From: Angustibacter luteus | Lineage (GTDB): Bacteria > Actinomycetota > Actinomycetes > Actinomycetales > Angustibacteraceae | DNA length: 64,000 nt | Assembly: GCF_039541115.1 (NCBI RefSeq) | Contig: NZ_BAABFP010000005.1 | Coordinates: forward strand, 604,447-668,446 | Direction: 5' to 3' | Shown here: positions 24,443 to 34,936 of the stretch, in pieces | Layout of the letters: every line of letters begins with the position of its first letter | Numbering within the stretch: position 1 is the first letter of the stretch | The notes under the pieces: model-generated | What the model was told of the DNA's origin: nothing | Seen by the model: only the letters and a program-made list of their open reading frames with translations | Database searches by the model: none | Translations under genes and position numbers: made by a program

Positions 24443-25639
24443 ATGCCTGCCACCGCTCGACTGCTCACCCCGGACCCGACAGATCCACGGACTCCCGTGG
24501 TCGTCGCGGCCCGGCGTACGCCGGTGGGCACGGCCGGGCGCTCCCTCGCCGCCGTGGACGTCGTCGGGCTGACGGCCCCGGTGCTGCGGGCACTCGCGGG
24601 CGACCTGGGCGACCTGGCCGGCCACCCGGACGTCGTGGACGAGGTCGTGCTGGGCAACTGCATGGGGCCGGGGGGCGACCCCGCGCGAGTCGCTGCACTG
24701 GCGGCCGGCCTCGGGCTCGCCGTCCCCGGGCTGACCGTGGACCGGCAGTGCGGCAGCGGCTTGGAGGCAATCAGCCTGGCGGCCCTGCACGTCGCCGCCG
24801 GCGACCGGCTGGTCCTGGCCGGAGGGGTGGAGAGCGCCAGCACCGCGCCGACCCGCCTGGCCCTGCAGCCGGACGGCAGCCGGGTCCCCTACGACCGGGC
24901 GCGGTTCTCGCCGGACGACATCGGTGACCCGGGCATGGGCGAGGCGGCCGACGCCCTGGCTCTGGCGCGCGGGGTCAGCCGGGAGCGGCAGGACGCGTAC
25001 GCCGTCCGCTCGCACAGGCGGGCCCTTGGCGCGTCGGCTGCGGGCTGGTTCGACGCCGAGCTGGTGCCGATCGGCGCGGTCGAGCGGGACGAGCGGCCCC
25101 GGGCCGGTCTCGACCCGACCCGGCTCGCCCGGTTCCGTCCCGCGTTCGGCCCCGACGGCACCGCGACCGCCGGCAACTCCTGCGGGATCAGCGACGGCGC
25201 CGCGGCCGTCGCCGTGGTCGACGAGTCCACCCGGCGCGCCCTCGACCTGCCGGGGCTGGCGATCCGCGCGACCGCCTCGACCGGCGTCCACCCGGCGCTG
25301 CCCGGGCTCGGGCCGGTGCCCGCGGTCGAGGCCGTGCTCAAGGCGACGGGCCTCGACTGGGACGACATCGGCGCGCTCGAGGTCACCGAGGCCTTCGCCG
25401 CCCAGCTGCTGGCGTGCACCGACGAGTGGGGGCTGGACCCCCTGGGGGCGGACGCCGAGCGGGTCTGCCCCGAGGGCGGCGCGATCGCGCTCGGGCATCC
25501 CTGGGGAGCCAGCGGCGCCCTGCTCGTGGTGCGGTTGTTCAGCCAGCTGGTCCGCCGCGGCGGCCCGCGGTTCGGGCTGGCCGCCTGCGCGGTGGGTGGC
25601 GGCCAGGGCGTGGCGATGCTCGTGGAGCGGGTCGGATGA
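24443..25639 (+). CDS. Thiolase in the biotin operon (YhfS-like), catalytic base Cys replaced
   Basis: 398 residues, full thiolase length. The nucleophile Cys103 is present in VDRQCGSGLEA, and the His motif GGAIALGHPWGASGA is intact. The C-terminal motif, normally CxGGGQG, reads LAACAVGGGQG: the acid/base Cys position is Ala383 and a Cys sits one residue earlier. This would impair normal Claisen chemistry unless Cys382 substitutes. TACCCT (24430-24435) ends 7 nt before the ATG, so an extra internal leaderless promoter is possible. Context with bioY and the ligase suggests acyl-CoA handling linked to biotin or its pimelate-like precursor. Confidence 0.85.
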   Translation: MPATARLLTPDPTDPRTPVVVAARRTPVGTAGRSLAAVDVVGLTAPVLRALAGDLGDLAGHPDVVDEVVLGNCMGPGGDPARVAALAAGLGLAVPGLTVDRQCGSGLEAISLAALHVAAGDRLVLAGGVESASTAPTRLALQPDGSRVPYDRARFSPDDIGDPGMGEAADALALARGVSRERQDAYAVRSHRRALGASAAGWFDAELVPIGAVERDERPRAGLDPTRLARFRPAFGPDGTATAGNSCGISDGAAAVAVVDESTRRALDLPGLAIRATASTGVHPALPGLGPVPAVEAVLKATGLDWDDIGALEVTEAFAAQLLACTDEWGLDPLGADAERVCPEGGAIALGHPWGASGALLVVRLFSQLVRRGGPRFGLAACAVGGGQGVAMLVERVG

Positions 25640-26316
25640 TCCGGCTGGACGCGGTCAGCCACCGCTACGGCGACCACCCGGTGCTCGCCGACATCGACCT
25701 CGAGCTCGGTGAGCGGCGGATCGCGGTGATCGGGGCCAACGGGTCGGGCAAGTCCACCCTGGCCCGGCTGCTCAACGGGCTGGTCGTGCCGACGTCCGGG
25801 CGGGTCAGCGTGGACGGGCTGGACACCCGCCGCGACGGCGCCGCCGTCCGCCGCCGGGTCGGCTTCGTCTTCACCGACCCGGACGCCCAGATCGTGATGC
25901 CCACCGTCGGCGAGGACGTCGAGTTCTCGCTGCGTCGGCAGGGTCTGGACGCCGGACAGCGGGCCGAGCGGGTCGCCGACGTCCTGGCGCGGTTCGGCCT
26001 GGCCGGTCTGGCGGACCGTCCGGCGCACCTGCTGTCCGGCGGGCAGAAGCAGCTGCTGGCGCTGGCGGCCGTCCTGGTCACCGAGCCCGACGTGCTGGTC
26101 TGCGACGAGCCGACCACCCTGCTGGACCTGCGCAACGCGGCCCGGATCGCCGCGATGCTCGCCGCACTCCCCCAGCAGGTCGTGCTGGTGACCCACCAGC
26201 TCGACCTGGTCCTGGACTACGAGCGGGTGCTCGTGGTGGACGAGGGACGGATCGCCTACGACGGTGCCGGGAGCGAGGCCGTCGAGCGGTACCGGGCGCT
26301 GGTCGGCGCGTCGTGA
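25636..26316 (+). CDS. bioM: Energy-coupling factor ATPase BioM
   Basis: 226-residue ABC ATPase without a membrane part. Walker A GANGSGKST, Q-loop region VGFVFTDPDAQIVMPTV, signature LSGGQKQLLALA, Walker B VLVCDEPTTLLD, H-loop VTHQL. The FTDPDAQ...VGEDVEF pattern is characteristic of ECF-type EcfA/BioM proteins. It overlaps the thiolase stop by ATGA and its own stop overlaps the bioN start, so the three are tightly coupled. It powers BioY-mediated biotin uptake. Confidence 0.9.
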   Translation: MIRLDAVSHRYGDHPVLADIDLELGERRIAVIGANGSGKSTLARLLNGLVVPTSGRVSVDGLDTRRDGAAVRRRVGFVFTDPDAQIVMPTVGEDVEFSLRRQGLDAGQRAERVADVLARFGLAGLADRPAHLLSGGQKQLLALAAVLVTEPDVLVCDEPTTLLDLRNAARIAAMLAALPQQVVLVTHQLDLVLDYERVLVVDEGRIAYDGAGSEAVERYRALVGAS

Positions 26317-26909
26317 TCGGGCTCTACCGTCCCGGCACGTCGCTGCTGCACCGCTGCCCGCCGGGCCTGAAGCTGCTCATGCTGCTGGTCGGGACGACGG
26401 CCCTGGTGGCCGTCCGCTCGGTCACCGCGGTCCTGGTGGGGGCGGTGGTGGTGCTGGTCGGCTACGCCGTCGCCGGCTGGGGGCCGCGCGTCGTCGCGGC
26501 GCAGGCCTGGCCGCTGCGCTGGTTCGTCGTCTTCCTGGTGCCGTTCCAGTGGTGGTCCGGCGGCTGGCCGGCCGTCGTGGTCGTCGTGGGCACCCTGCTG
26601 GTCACCGTCGCGGGCGCCGCCCTGGTGACCCTCTCGACGCGGGTGACCCAGATGCTCGACGTCGTGGTGACGCTGCTGGGGCCGCTGCGCCGCTTCGGGG
26701 TCGACCCGGACCGCGTCGGCCTCGTCTTCGCGCTGACCGTCCGGGCGGTCCCGGTGCTGGCCGGGACGTACGCCCAGTCCCGCGACGCCCGGCGGGCCCG
26801 CGGCCTGGAACGCAGCCCGCGTGCCTTGCTGGTGCCGCTGGTGCTGCGCACCCTGCGGCACGCCGACCAGCTCGGCGAGGCCCTGGCCGCCCGCGGCGTG
26901 GACGACTGA
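26313..26909 (+). CDS. bioN: Energy-coupling factor transmembrane protein BioN (EcfT)
   Basis: 198 residues with several membrane helices (LLMLLVGTTALVAV, AVLVGAVVVLVGYAV, WFVVFLVPFQWW). The EcfT coupling motifs Ala-Arg-Gly occur at DARRARGLE and near the end at ALAARGVDD. It links BioY to the ATPase BioM. The GTG overlaps the bioM stop (GTGA). It is the last gene of the biotin operon and converges on an ABC permease gene 31 bp away. Confidence 0.88.
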   Translation: MIGLYRPGTSLLHRCPPGLKLLMLLVGTTALVAVRSVTAVLVGAVVVLVGYAVAGWGPRVVAAQAWPLRWFVVFLVPFQWWSGGWPAVVVVVGTLLVTVAGAALVTLSTRVTQMLDVVVTLLGPLRRFGVDPDRVGLVFALTVRAVPVLAGTYAQSRDARRARGLERSPRALLVPLVLRTLRHADQLGEALAARGVDD

Positions 26910-26940
26910 CGCCCCGCCGGACCAGGACCGCCGGGTCAGC

Positions 26941-27801
26941 TCAGGAGAGCACGTCCCGGGTTGTGAACCGCGCCCAGGCCGCGGCACCGAAGACGACGAC
27001 GTAGGCGAGCTGCAGGGCCAGACCTCGGCCCATCACGCTCAGGTCGACGGGTTCGCGCAGCAGGTCACCGAACGCCAGCCAGTAGTGCGTGGGCAACCAC
27101 GGGTGGATGGCGGACACCTGTGGGATGGCGTCCAGGATCTGGCTGGTGATGGCCAGTCCGACCGTGCTGGCCATGGCCGCGATCGGCACGTCCGTCATGG
27201 TCGACACGAACACGCCGATCGCGCTGAGACCGGCCAGCGAGAGCCCCACGTAGACGGCCACGCCGACACCACGCCAGAGCGCCTCCCCAGCGCTGATCGT
27301 GCCGCCGGACAGCAGCGGCACGTCGTGCAGCGGGAACAGCGCCGCGCCGACCACCCACGCCGTCACCGCCACCGTGAACGCGGCGACCAGGCAGAAGATC
27401 AGCACCGACACCAGCTTGACCAGGGTGAGCCGGGTGCGCCCGGCGGGGGCGACGAGCAGGTAGCGCAGGGTGCCCTGCTGCGCCTCGCCGGCGATGCTGT
27501 CGCCCGCGACCACCCCGATCGCCAGCGGCAGGAACAGCGGCAGCTCCACGGTCAGCGCGGTGAACGCGATGAACAGCCCGTTCTGGGTGACGTCGGACAG
27601 GAACGGCGGGCCCTCGCCCGGGTTGTCGGGACCACCGAAGGTCCGCACGACGACGGCGATCAGCACGGGCACGGCGGCGAGCACCACCAGTCCGGCCCGG
27701 ATCCGCAGGCGCCCCAGCAGCAGCCCGAGCTCGCTGCCGAGCAGCCTCAGGGCGGGTGCGCCGGCCGACCCCGGCCGGGACGGTGCCTCACTCCGCGACA
27801 T
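26941..27801 (-). CDS. ABC-2 type transporter permease
   Basis: About 286 residues, ABC2-membrane family with six hydrophobic segments (RAGLVVLAAVPVLIAVVV, LPLFLPLAIGVVAGDSIAGE, LIFCLVAAFTVAVTAWVVG). GEAQQGTLRYLLVAPAGRTRLTL is the typical cytoplasmic loop (E..GT...L..P..R). The ATG at 27801 overlaps the end of the ATPase gene by 14 bp, so it pairs with that ATPase; another ATG is at 27813. Substrate not identifiable. Confidence 0.85.
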   Translation of the reverse strand: MSRSEAPSRPGSAGAPALRLLGSELGLLLGRLRIRAGLVVLAAVPVLIAVVVRTFGGPDNPGEGPPFLSDVTQNGLFIAFTALTVELPLFLPLAIGVVAGDSIAGEAQQGTLRYLLVAPAGRTRLTLVKLVSVLIFCLVAAFTVAVTAWVVGAALFPLHDVPLLSGGTISAGEALWRGVGVAVYVGLSLAGLSAIGVFVSTMTDVPIAAMASTVGLAITSQILDAIPQVSAIHPWLPTHYWLAFGDLLREPVDLSVMGRGLALQLAYVVVFGAAAWARFTTRDVLS

Positions 27802-28717
27802 CGAAGCCCTCACCGGTCAGCGCCACGAACGCCTCCTCCAGGGACGGCCGCTCGACGGCCAGACCCCGCACCCGGACCCCGTCGCGGACCAGGGCGGCGC
27901 ACGCCACGTCCGGCTCGACGTCGCCGACGGCCGCACTGACCGTGCCGTCCTGGGCGAGGACGTCCGTGAACCCCAGACCGCTGAGCGTGGTCGCGGCCAA
28001 CGGGCCGTCGGGCGTGCTGACCACCAGGCGGCTGCTCAGTGACCCACGCAGCGCCGACACCTCGCCGTCCGCGACGAGTCGGCCGCGGGACAGCACGGCG
28101 GCGTGGGTGCAGATCTGCTCCACCTCGGCGAGGAGGTGACTGGACACGAAGACGGTGGTGCCCTCGTCGGCCAGCTCGCGGATCAGGTGGCGCACCTCGC
28201 GGGTGCCCTGCGGGTCCAGGCCGTTGGTCGGCTCGTCGAGGACGAGCAGGTCACGCGGTCGCAGCAGGGCCGCCGCGATGCCGAGGCGCTGCCGCATCCC
28301 CAGCGAGTAGGCGCGGTAGCGCTTGCCGGACGCCGCGGCGAGCCCCACCCGGTCCAGCGCGTGGTCGATCCGGGCGGACCTGGTGCGCCGCACCGACGTC
28401 GGGTCCGCGGCGTCCAGGCGGGCGAGGTTCTCCTGCCCGGTCAGGAACGGGTAGCAGGCCGGTCCCTCGATCAGCGCGCCCACGCGCGGCAGCGCCGATG
28501 CCGAGGCCGCCGGCATGGCGTCGCCGAACAGCTCAACCGCCCCGGACGTCGGGGACGCCAGCCCCAGCACCATCCGGATCGTCGTGGTCTTGCCGGAGCC
28601 GTTCGGGCCGAGGAACCCGTAGACCGAGCCCTCGGGCACGTCGAGGTCGAGGTGGTCGACCGCAACCTGCCCGCCCCGGAAGCGCTTGGTCAACGCCCGG
28701 GTGCGGATTGTGCTCAA
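27788..28717 (-). CDS. ABC transporter ATP-binding protein (ABC-2 type)
   Basis: 309 residues. Walker A GPNGSGKTTT, signature YSLGMRQRLGIAAALL, Walker B LLVLDEPTNGLDPQG, H-loop VSSHLL. The DrrA/CcmA-like C-terminal extension ends PSLEEAFVALTG. It overlaps the permease gene downstream and its start overlaps the end of the LolA-like gene (28714-28717), forming a three-gene operon with a cell-surface protein. Confidence 0.9.
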   Translation of the reverse strand: MSTIRTRALTKRFRGGQVAVDHLDLDVPEGSVYGFLGPNGSGKTTTIRMVLGLASPTSGAVELFGDAMPAASASALPRVGALIEGPACYPFLTGQENLARLDAADPTSVRRTRSARIDHALDRVGLAAASGKRYRAYSLGMRQRLGIAAALLRPRDLLVLDEPTNGLDPQGTREVRHLIRELADEGTTVFVSSHLLAEVEQICTHAAVLSRGRLVADGEVSALRGSLSSRLVVSTPDGPLAATTLSGLGFTDVLAQDGTVSAAVGDVEPDVACAALVRDGVRVRGLAVERPSLEEAFVALTGEGFDVAE

Positions 28718-29841
28718 CGCACCGGCGTCGCGCTGGTGGGGGTCGCACCGGCCACCCGGATCAGCTCGGCGGGGGTGACGGCGCCGACGAAGACCCGACC
28801 GTCCTCGGTCTGCAGGACGCTGACCAGACGGGTGCTGAGCAGCTTGCCGGTGCCGAAGTCGCCGTGCACGGTGCGGGCTGCTGCGAGCAGTGCCCGGCTG
28901 AGCCCGGTGGCGTCGCCTGACGCCGAGTCCTGGACGGCGCTCGCGGCGGGCAGCGCCGAGGTCACCAGGACCGTCGTCCAGCCCTGGCCGACGGTGGTCC
29001 CCGTCGGAGCGTCTGTCGGACGCACCTGCTGCTGCCGGTCAGCCGACCGCTGGGGCACCGTCACCGTCCGGACCGTCGAGCCCGGGGGCGGGGTGAACCG
29101 GAACGTGGACGCGGCCGGGGCGTGCAGGCTGAGCGAGGTGAATCCGATGTCCACGGCCGGTTCGGTGCTGCCCCGCGGGGTGACCACCGTGCGCAGCGCG
29201 AGCCCGGTCGCGGCGTCCACGTAGAGGTCGACGGACCCGACCAGCGAGGCGCTCTCGCGTGGCACGAGTCGCAGGTCGTACGCCGGTCGGCCGGCGACCT
29301 TCGCGGACCGCCCGACGGAGACGTCGGTGGTCGGGGTGATCGCCTGGAGCGCCTGGTCGGCTGCCTCCTGCGGGGTCAACGGGGTCGAGGACGCCGCCGA
29401 CCCTGAGGACTTCTGGGCGGCGCCGGCCGTCGTTGGCAGGGTGGCCTTGGTGACCTCCCGGGTCTGGCTCGCCCAGGTCCAGACGGTGCGCTCGTCGTGC
29501 ACGATGCTGGCCTGGGTCAGCGACCCGAGCAGGTCCACCCGCTGGCGCTCCGGACCGTCCGCGAAGACCCGCAGCGTCTGGGTGCCCGCGACCAGCGACG
29601 ACCAGTCGGCGCCCCCCTGGCCCGGGAGCGCAGGCAGCCCCAGCTTGGCCGTCGAGCGCACGGTGCCGGACAACGCGTCGACCTTCGCCTGCTGCGCCTT
29701 CACCAACAGCTCGCTGGCGGTGAGGGTGGGCAGGCCGGACGACGTCGAGGACGCCCAGGCCGACAGCTGGACGCCGCCGACGACGACTCCGGCCGCGACG
29801 ACCGGTACGGCCCAGCGGGCATGACGCGAAAGGGGTCTCAC
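28714..29841 (-). CDS. LolA/RseB-fold exported protein
   Basis: About 375 residues. A basic start (RPLSRHARW) precedes a hydrophobic signal or anchor segment (AVPVVAAGVVVGGVQLSAWA). The rest is an extracytoplasmic beta-rich domain like LolA/MucB/DUF2092: LKAQQAKVDALSGTVRST-type opening, TLRVFADGPERQRVDLL, YDLRLVPRE, VDLYVDAATGLALRTV. Such proteins bind lipid or sense envelope state. Co-transcription with an ABC-2 transporter suggests handling of an exported lipid or signal. The start is uncertain: GTG at 29841 gives a standard signal peptide, while GTG at 29874 adds 11 residues. Confidence 0.72.
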   Translation of the reverse strand: MRPLSRHARWAVPVVAAGVVVGGVQLSAWASSTSSGLPTLTASELLVKAQQAKVDALSGTVRSTAKLGLPALPGQGGADWSSLVAGTQTLRVFADGPERQRVDLLGSLTQASIVHDERTVWTWASQTREVTKATLPTTAGAAQKSSGSAASSTPLTPQEAADQALQAITPTTDVSVGRSAKVAGRPAYDLRLVPRESASLVGSVDLYVDAATGLALRTVVTPRGSTEPAVDIGFTSLSLHAPAASTFRFTPPPGSTVRTVTVPQRSADRQQQVRPTDAPTGTTVGQGWTTVLVTSALPAASAVQDSASGDATGLSRALLAAARTVHGDFGTGKLLSTRLVSVLQTEDGRVFVGAVTPAELIRVAGATPTSATPVR

Positions 29842-29905
29842 CCCTCCACTGTCAGCCAGCCCGGCCCGGATCACAACCCGTGCGGTCGTGAAGGTCCTGC
29901 AAGCA

Positions 29906-30256
29906 TCAGATGCCGAGCAGCTTGGCCTTGGCCGCCGAGAACTCCTCGTCGGTCAGCAGGCCCTGGGCGTGCAGCTCACCCAGCTGCTTCAGCTTGGCCA
30001 TCGGGTCCTCGGCCGGCGGAGCCGCGGCTGGCGGCGGCGCGTACTGCTGCTGGGCCTGCATCTGCGCGGCCGCCTGGGCCGCGGCCTGGTCGACCAGCTC
30101 CTGCTGCTGCTCGGCAGCGGCCATCTGCTGGTCCTGGGCCTTGCCGGCCTGCCGTCGCTGCACGCTGCCCGAGACCGCGGTGGCCGTTCCGGCCACGACC
30201 GCGGTCCGGGCCGCCATGCCCAGCAGGCCCGGTCGTCCCACTCGTCGTCGCATCAT
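29906..30256 (-). CDS. SHOCT-domain protein with Gln/Ala coiled-coil
   Basis: 116 residues. A basic N-terminus (MMRRRVGRPG) leads to a short hydrophobic stretch (LLGMAARTAVVAGTATAV), then a Gln/Ala-rich coiled-coil-like region (QDQQMAAAEQQQELVDQAAAQ) and a Pro/Ala linker. The C-terminal SHOCT motif is LKQLGELHAQGLLTDEEFSAAKAKLLG. SHOCT domains are short oligomerisation motifs of unknown specific role. It starts 2 nt after the DUF6325 gene, so the two form a small operon. The frame is open further upstream, but that would overlap the neighbour. Confidence 0.8.
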   Translation of the reverse strand: MMRRRVGRPGLLGMAARTAVVAGTATAVSGSVQRRQAGKAQDQQMAAAEQQQELVDQAAAQAAAQMQAQQQYAPPPAAAPPAEDPMAKLKQLGELHAQGLLTDEEFSAAKAKLLGI

Positions 30257-30258
30257 GT

Positions 30259-30708
30259 CTAGGCCTCTGCTTCTTCCAGGGCTGCGATCGCTCGCAGCAC
30301 GTCGACGAGGGGTACCCGCTCCAGCGCGACGACGACCCCACCGGAGTCGCGGATCGCGGTGGCCAGCTTGGCGGCCCACGAGTTCTCCCACACGATGACC
30401 AGAGCACCCTGGCCCGGCTCCAGGGCGCCGGCGATCTCCAGGATCTCCTCGTCGTTGAGCAGGTCGAAGTGCTCGTCCTGGGCGATCTCGCCGAACGCGT
30501 CGTACACGTCCGAGTCCTCGATCTCGATGATCGCGGTGCTGCCGTCGTCGGCCCGCACCACGAAGGCGAGGTCGATGATGCGCACCGTGCCGCTTCGCTG
30601 CAGCTCGGCGAGGGCTGGGGCGACCTGACCGTTCAGGCCGTCGGTCTCGAAGGCGATGACCGCCACGTCGACCGGGCCGATCGACGTCACATCCAAGGTG
30701 CTGGGCAT
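30259..30708 (-). CDS. DUF6325 family protein
   Basis: 149 residues with no membrane segment: IGPVDVAVIAFETDGLNGQVAPALAEL, VRIIDLAFVVRADDGS, HFDLLNDEEILEIAGALEPGQGALVIVWE. This matches the actinobacterial DUF6325/DUF1269-like family, predicted alpha/beta, often beside a SHOCT gene as here. Function unknown. GGAGG lies before the ATG. A long in-frame extension upstream to 31077 is only a reading-frame shadow of the next gene. Confidence 0.78.
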   Translation of the reverse strand: MPSTLDVTSIGPVDVAVIAFETDGLNGQVAPALAELQRSGTVRIIDLAFVVRADDGSTAIIEIEDSDVYDAFGEIAQDEHFDLLNDEEILEIAGALEPGQGALVIVWENSWAAKLATAIRDSGGVVVALERVPLVDVLRAIAALEEAEA

Positions 30709-30803
30709 TGCTGGACCTCCATCGGTCAGGCGTTGCCCTGACTCTGCTTCTCCGGTGGCCGGTCCGGCATCACCCGCCACGGGTGATGCCGCACGGCGAC
30801 GTC

Positions 30804-31301
30804 TCAGACCCCCTCGGACAGCACGAAGACGCCGATCTCGCGGTGCGCCGCGCGCTGCTGGTACTGCGTCCAACCGGGGTAGATCGACACGGCCTCGTCC
30901 CACAGCCGCGCCCGCTCGTCCCCCGAGGTCAGCCGGGCGGTCACGGCGCGCGTCTGGCCGCGGATCTCCAGCTCGGCCTGCGGGTGGGCGAGCAGGTTGT
31001 AGTACCAGGCTGGGTGCGCGTGCTGGGCGAAGTTCGAGGCGACGACGACGAATCCCGACGGGGTGGGGAAGCCGCACAACGGCACCTGCCGGGGCAGGCC
31101 GCTGCGGGCGCCGCGAGTGGTCAGCTCGGCGACGTCCATGCCGGTCACCAGGCTGGTGAGGGTGGCCCGCCCCTTGGTGAGCCGCCCCACGTGCGGGTCG
31201 ACGTGGTGCACCGTCCGGGCGAGCAGCCAGCTGACTGGCGCGAGCGCGACGAGGCGTCGGGTGACCCGGTAGAAGGCGTTGGTGTGGCGGTAGTCCTGCA
31301 C
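30804..31301 (-). CDS. Deazaflavin (F420)-dependent nitroreductase family protein
   Basis: 165 residues, DDN-type split-barrel fold: YRVTRRLVALAPVSWLLARTVHHVD, TSLVTGMDVAELTTRGARSGLPRQVPLCG, HPAWYYNLLAHPQAELEIRGQTRAVTAR. These match PF04075 proteins of mycobacteria and streptomycetes, which bind F420 and reduce quinones or nitro compounds. The substrate is not predictable. The GTG at 31301 is chosen because earlier codons overlap the upstream VLRF1 gene. Confidence 0.82.
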   Translation of the reverse strand: MQDYRHTNAFYRVTRRLVALAPVSWLLARTVHHVDPHVGRLTKGRATLTSLVTGMDVAELTTRGARSGLPRQVPLCGFPTPSGFVVVASNFAQHAHPAWYYNLLAHPQAELEIRGQTRAVTARLTSGDERARLWDEAVSIYPGWTQYQQRAAHREIGVFVLSEGV

Positions 31302-31326
31302 GCGGTCGAGTGTGGCAGCCCAGCGC

Positions 31327-32049
31327 TCAGGCGTTGTGCACCTGGATCTGCACGGCAACCGCGCGTTGCGCGGACTGGCGCAGGACGTCGTCGCGCGGGT
31401 CGGGGACGTCGAGGTGCCGCAGCCGCGGCAGGGCCGCGAGCTTGGCCAGGCGCCGGTCCTCGAGCAGCCGGTCCACCATGGTGCGGTCCCCGCCCGTCAC
31501 CACGACGGCGCCGGACGGCGGTTCCCGGCCGTCCTCGCCGAGCACCACCCGCACCGCGGTCGCGGCCGCGGTGTCGACCAGCCCCGCTGCCTGGTTGTCC
31601 CGGCGGCGGGCGAAGCGGTGCTGGGACCAGCCACCGGCGGCCGTGCGCGACTGCACGTAACGGGTGCCGACCTTGGACGCCGCCAGCGCGCCGCCCTGGA
31701 GCACACCGACCCCGTAGCCGCCGCGACGCAGCAGCAGGAGCACGACCGTGTGGTCCTGCTCGATGTGCGCCAGGAAGTCGTCCGGCAACGCGTCGGCCGA
31801 GCCGGAGAACGGCACCAGCGACGCACACCGCGCGGTCGAGCCGTCCATGCCCAAGAGGTCGAGCGCGCCGTCCGTGACGGTGAACGTCGACCGGCCGTGA
31901 CTCTCCTCGAAGCCGGTGATCCACCGGCGCAAGCGCGCCGGCGAGACCTCGACGAGGCGCTCACCGGGCGGCAGGCTCTGGTTCAGAGGTTGAAGCCCAG
32001 CGCGCGGAGCTGCTCCCGGCCGTCGTCCGTGATCTTGTCCGGGCCCCAC
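31327..32049 (-). CDS. acVLRF1-type peptidyl-tRNA hydrolase / release factor
   Basis: About 215-240 residues. It matches the actinobacterial VLRF1 family, relatives of Vms1/ANKZF1 and eRF1 that release nascent chains from stalled ribosomes. Key segment AAGGWSQHRFARRRDNQA carries the catalytic-type Gln in the GxSxxR loop with its Arg-rich tail. Other family segments are RRWITGFEESHG and TVVLLLLRRGGYGVGV. The start is unclear: a GTG at 32049 overlaps the SufT gene by 67 bp, and no ATG or GTG lies just after the SufT stop in frame. Ribosome-rescue function is from the family. Confidence 0.72.
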   Translation of the reverse strand: MGPGQDHGRRPGAAPRAGLQPLNQSLPPGERLVEVSPARLRRWITGFEESHGRSTFTVTDGALDLLGMDGSTARCASLVPFSGSADALPDDFLAHIEQDHTVVLLLLRRGGYGVGVLQGGALAASKVGTRYVQSRTAAGGWSQHRFARRRDNQAAGLVDTAAATAVRVVLGEDGREPPSGAVVVTGGDRTMVDRLLEDRRLAKLAALPRLRHLDVPDPRDDVLRQSAQRAVAVQIQVHNA

Positions 32050-32330
32050 GGCGGCATCCAGACCCAGTTGATCCGGTAACCGCTGGTCAGGCCCTCGAGC
32101 GCCTGGGCGGTCTGGTCCTCGATGACGTCGGTCAGCGGGCAGGCCGCGCTGGTCAGGGTCATGTCGATGACGGTGTGGGCGTGCTGGTCGACGGTGACCC
32201 CGTAGACGAGGCCGAGGTCGACCACGTTGATGCCGAGCTCGGGGTCGACGACGTCGTGCAGGGCCTCCTCGACGTCCGCCACCGTGGGCGGCAGGGCGCC
32301 GGCCGGGCTGTCGGTCGTGGTGTCGGTCAT
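31983..32330 (-). CDS. sufT: SufT-like DUF59 Fe-S assembly factor
   Basis: 115 residues, MIP18/DUF59 family: VEEALHDVVDPELGINVVDLGLVYG, then the motif TSAACPLTDVIEDQT with the conserved reactive Cys, and the Trp/Pro-rich INWVWMPPWGPDKI. It helps mature Fe-S proteins. It overlaps the SufU stop by ATGA and closes the SUF operon. GAGGAG precedes the ATG. Confidence 0.88.
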   Translation of the reverse strand: MTDTTTDSPAGALPPTVADVEEALHDVVDPELGINVVDLGLVYGVTVDQHAHTVIDMTLTSAACPLTDVIEDQTAQALEGLTSGYRINWVWMPPWGPDKITDDGREQLRALGFNL

Positions 32331-32821
32331 CGGGAGATCTCCTCGGTGTGGTCCTGGTGCTTGTCGTCGTCGATCTTGTCGGGGGCGCCGACCGCCTGGG
32401 TCAACGCGTCCTGCAGAGCCATCCATCCCAGCAGCGCGCACTTGACGCGGGCCGGGTACTTCGCGACCCCGCTGAGCGCCACGCCGTCCCCGACGACGTC
32501 CTCGTCCCCGTGGTCGTCGCCGCGGCTGGTCAGCATGGCGCGCATCGCCTCGAACGCCCGCTGCGCCTGGTCCAGCGGCTGACCGCTGACCAGGTCGTGC
32601 AGCATCGACGTGGACGCCGTGCTGATCGCGCAGCCCACCGCGTCGTAGGAGACGTCGTCGACCACCGGCGCTCCGGCGTCGCCGCCGAGCCGGACGCGCA
32701 GGGTCACCTCGTCGCCACAGGTGGTGTTGACGTGGTGCACCTCGACCCCGAAGGGAGCGCGCAGGCCAGCGCCGTGCGGGGCCTTGGAGTGCTCGAGGAT
32801 GAGCTCCTTGTATAGATCCAT
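32327..32821 (-). CDS. sufU: SufU Fe-S cluster assembly sulfur-transfer protein
   Basis: 164 residues, IscU-like fold of the SufU group: ELILEHSKAPHG, Cys in TTCGDEV, VGCAISTASTSML, and a C-terminal VKCALLGW, the three Cys positions that bind zinc and accept sulfur from SufS. The insertion before the last Cys is typical of SufU. Start ATG 6 bp after sufS; stop overlaps sufT. Confidence 0.92.
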   Translation of the reverse strand: MDLYKELILEHSKAPHGAGLRAPFGVEVHHVNTTCGDEVTLRVRLGGDAGAPVVDDVSYDAVGCAISTASTSMLHDLVSGQPLDQAQRAFEAMRAMLTSRGDDHGDEDVVGDGVALSGVAKYPARVKCALLGWMALQDALTQAVGAPDKIDDDKHQDHTEEISR

Positions 32822-32826
32822 GCCGG

Positions 32827-34933
<2,107 letters not shown>

Positions 34934-34936
34934 GCG

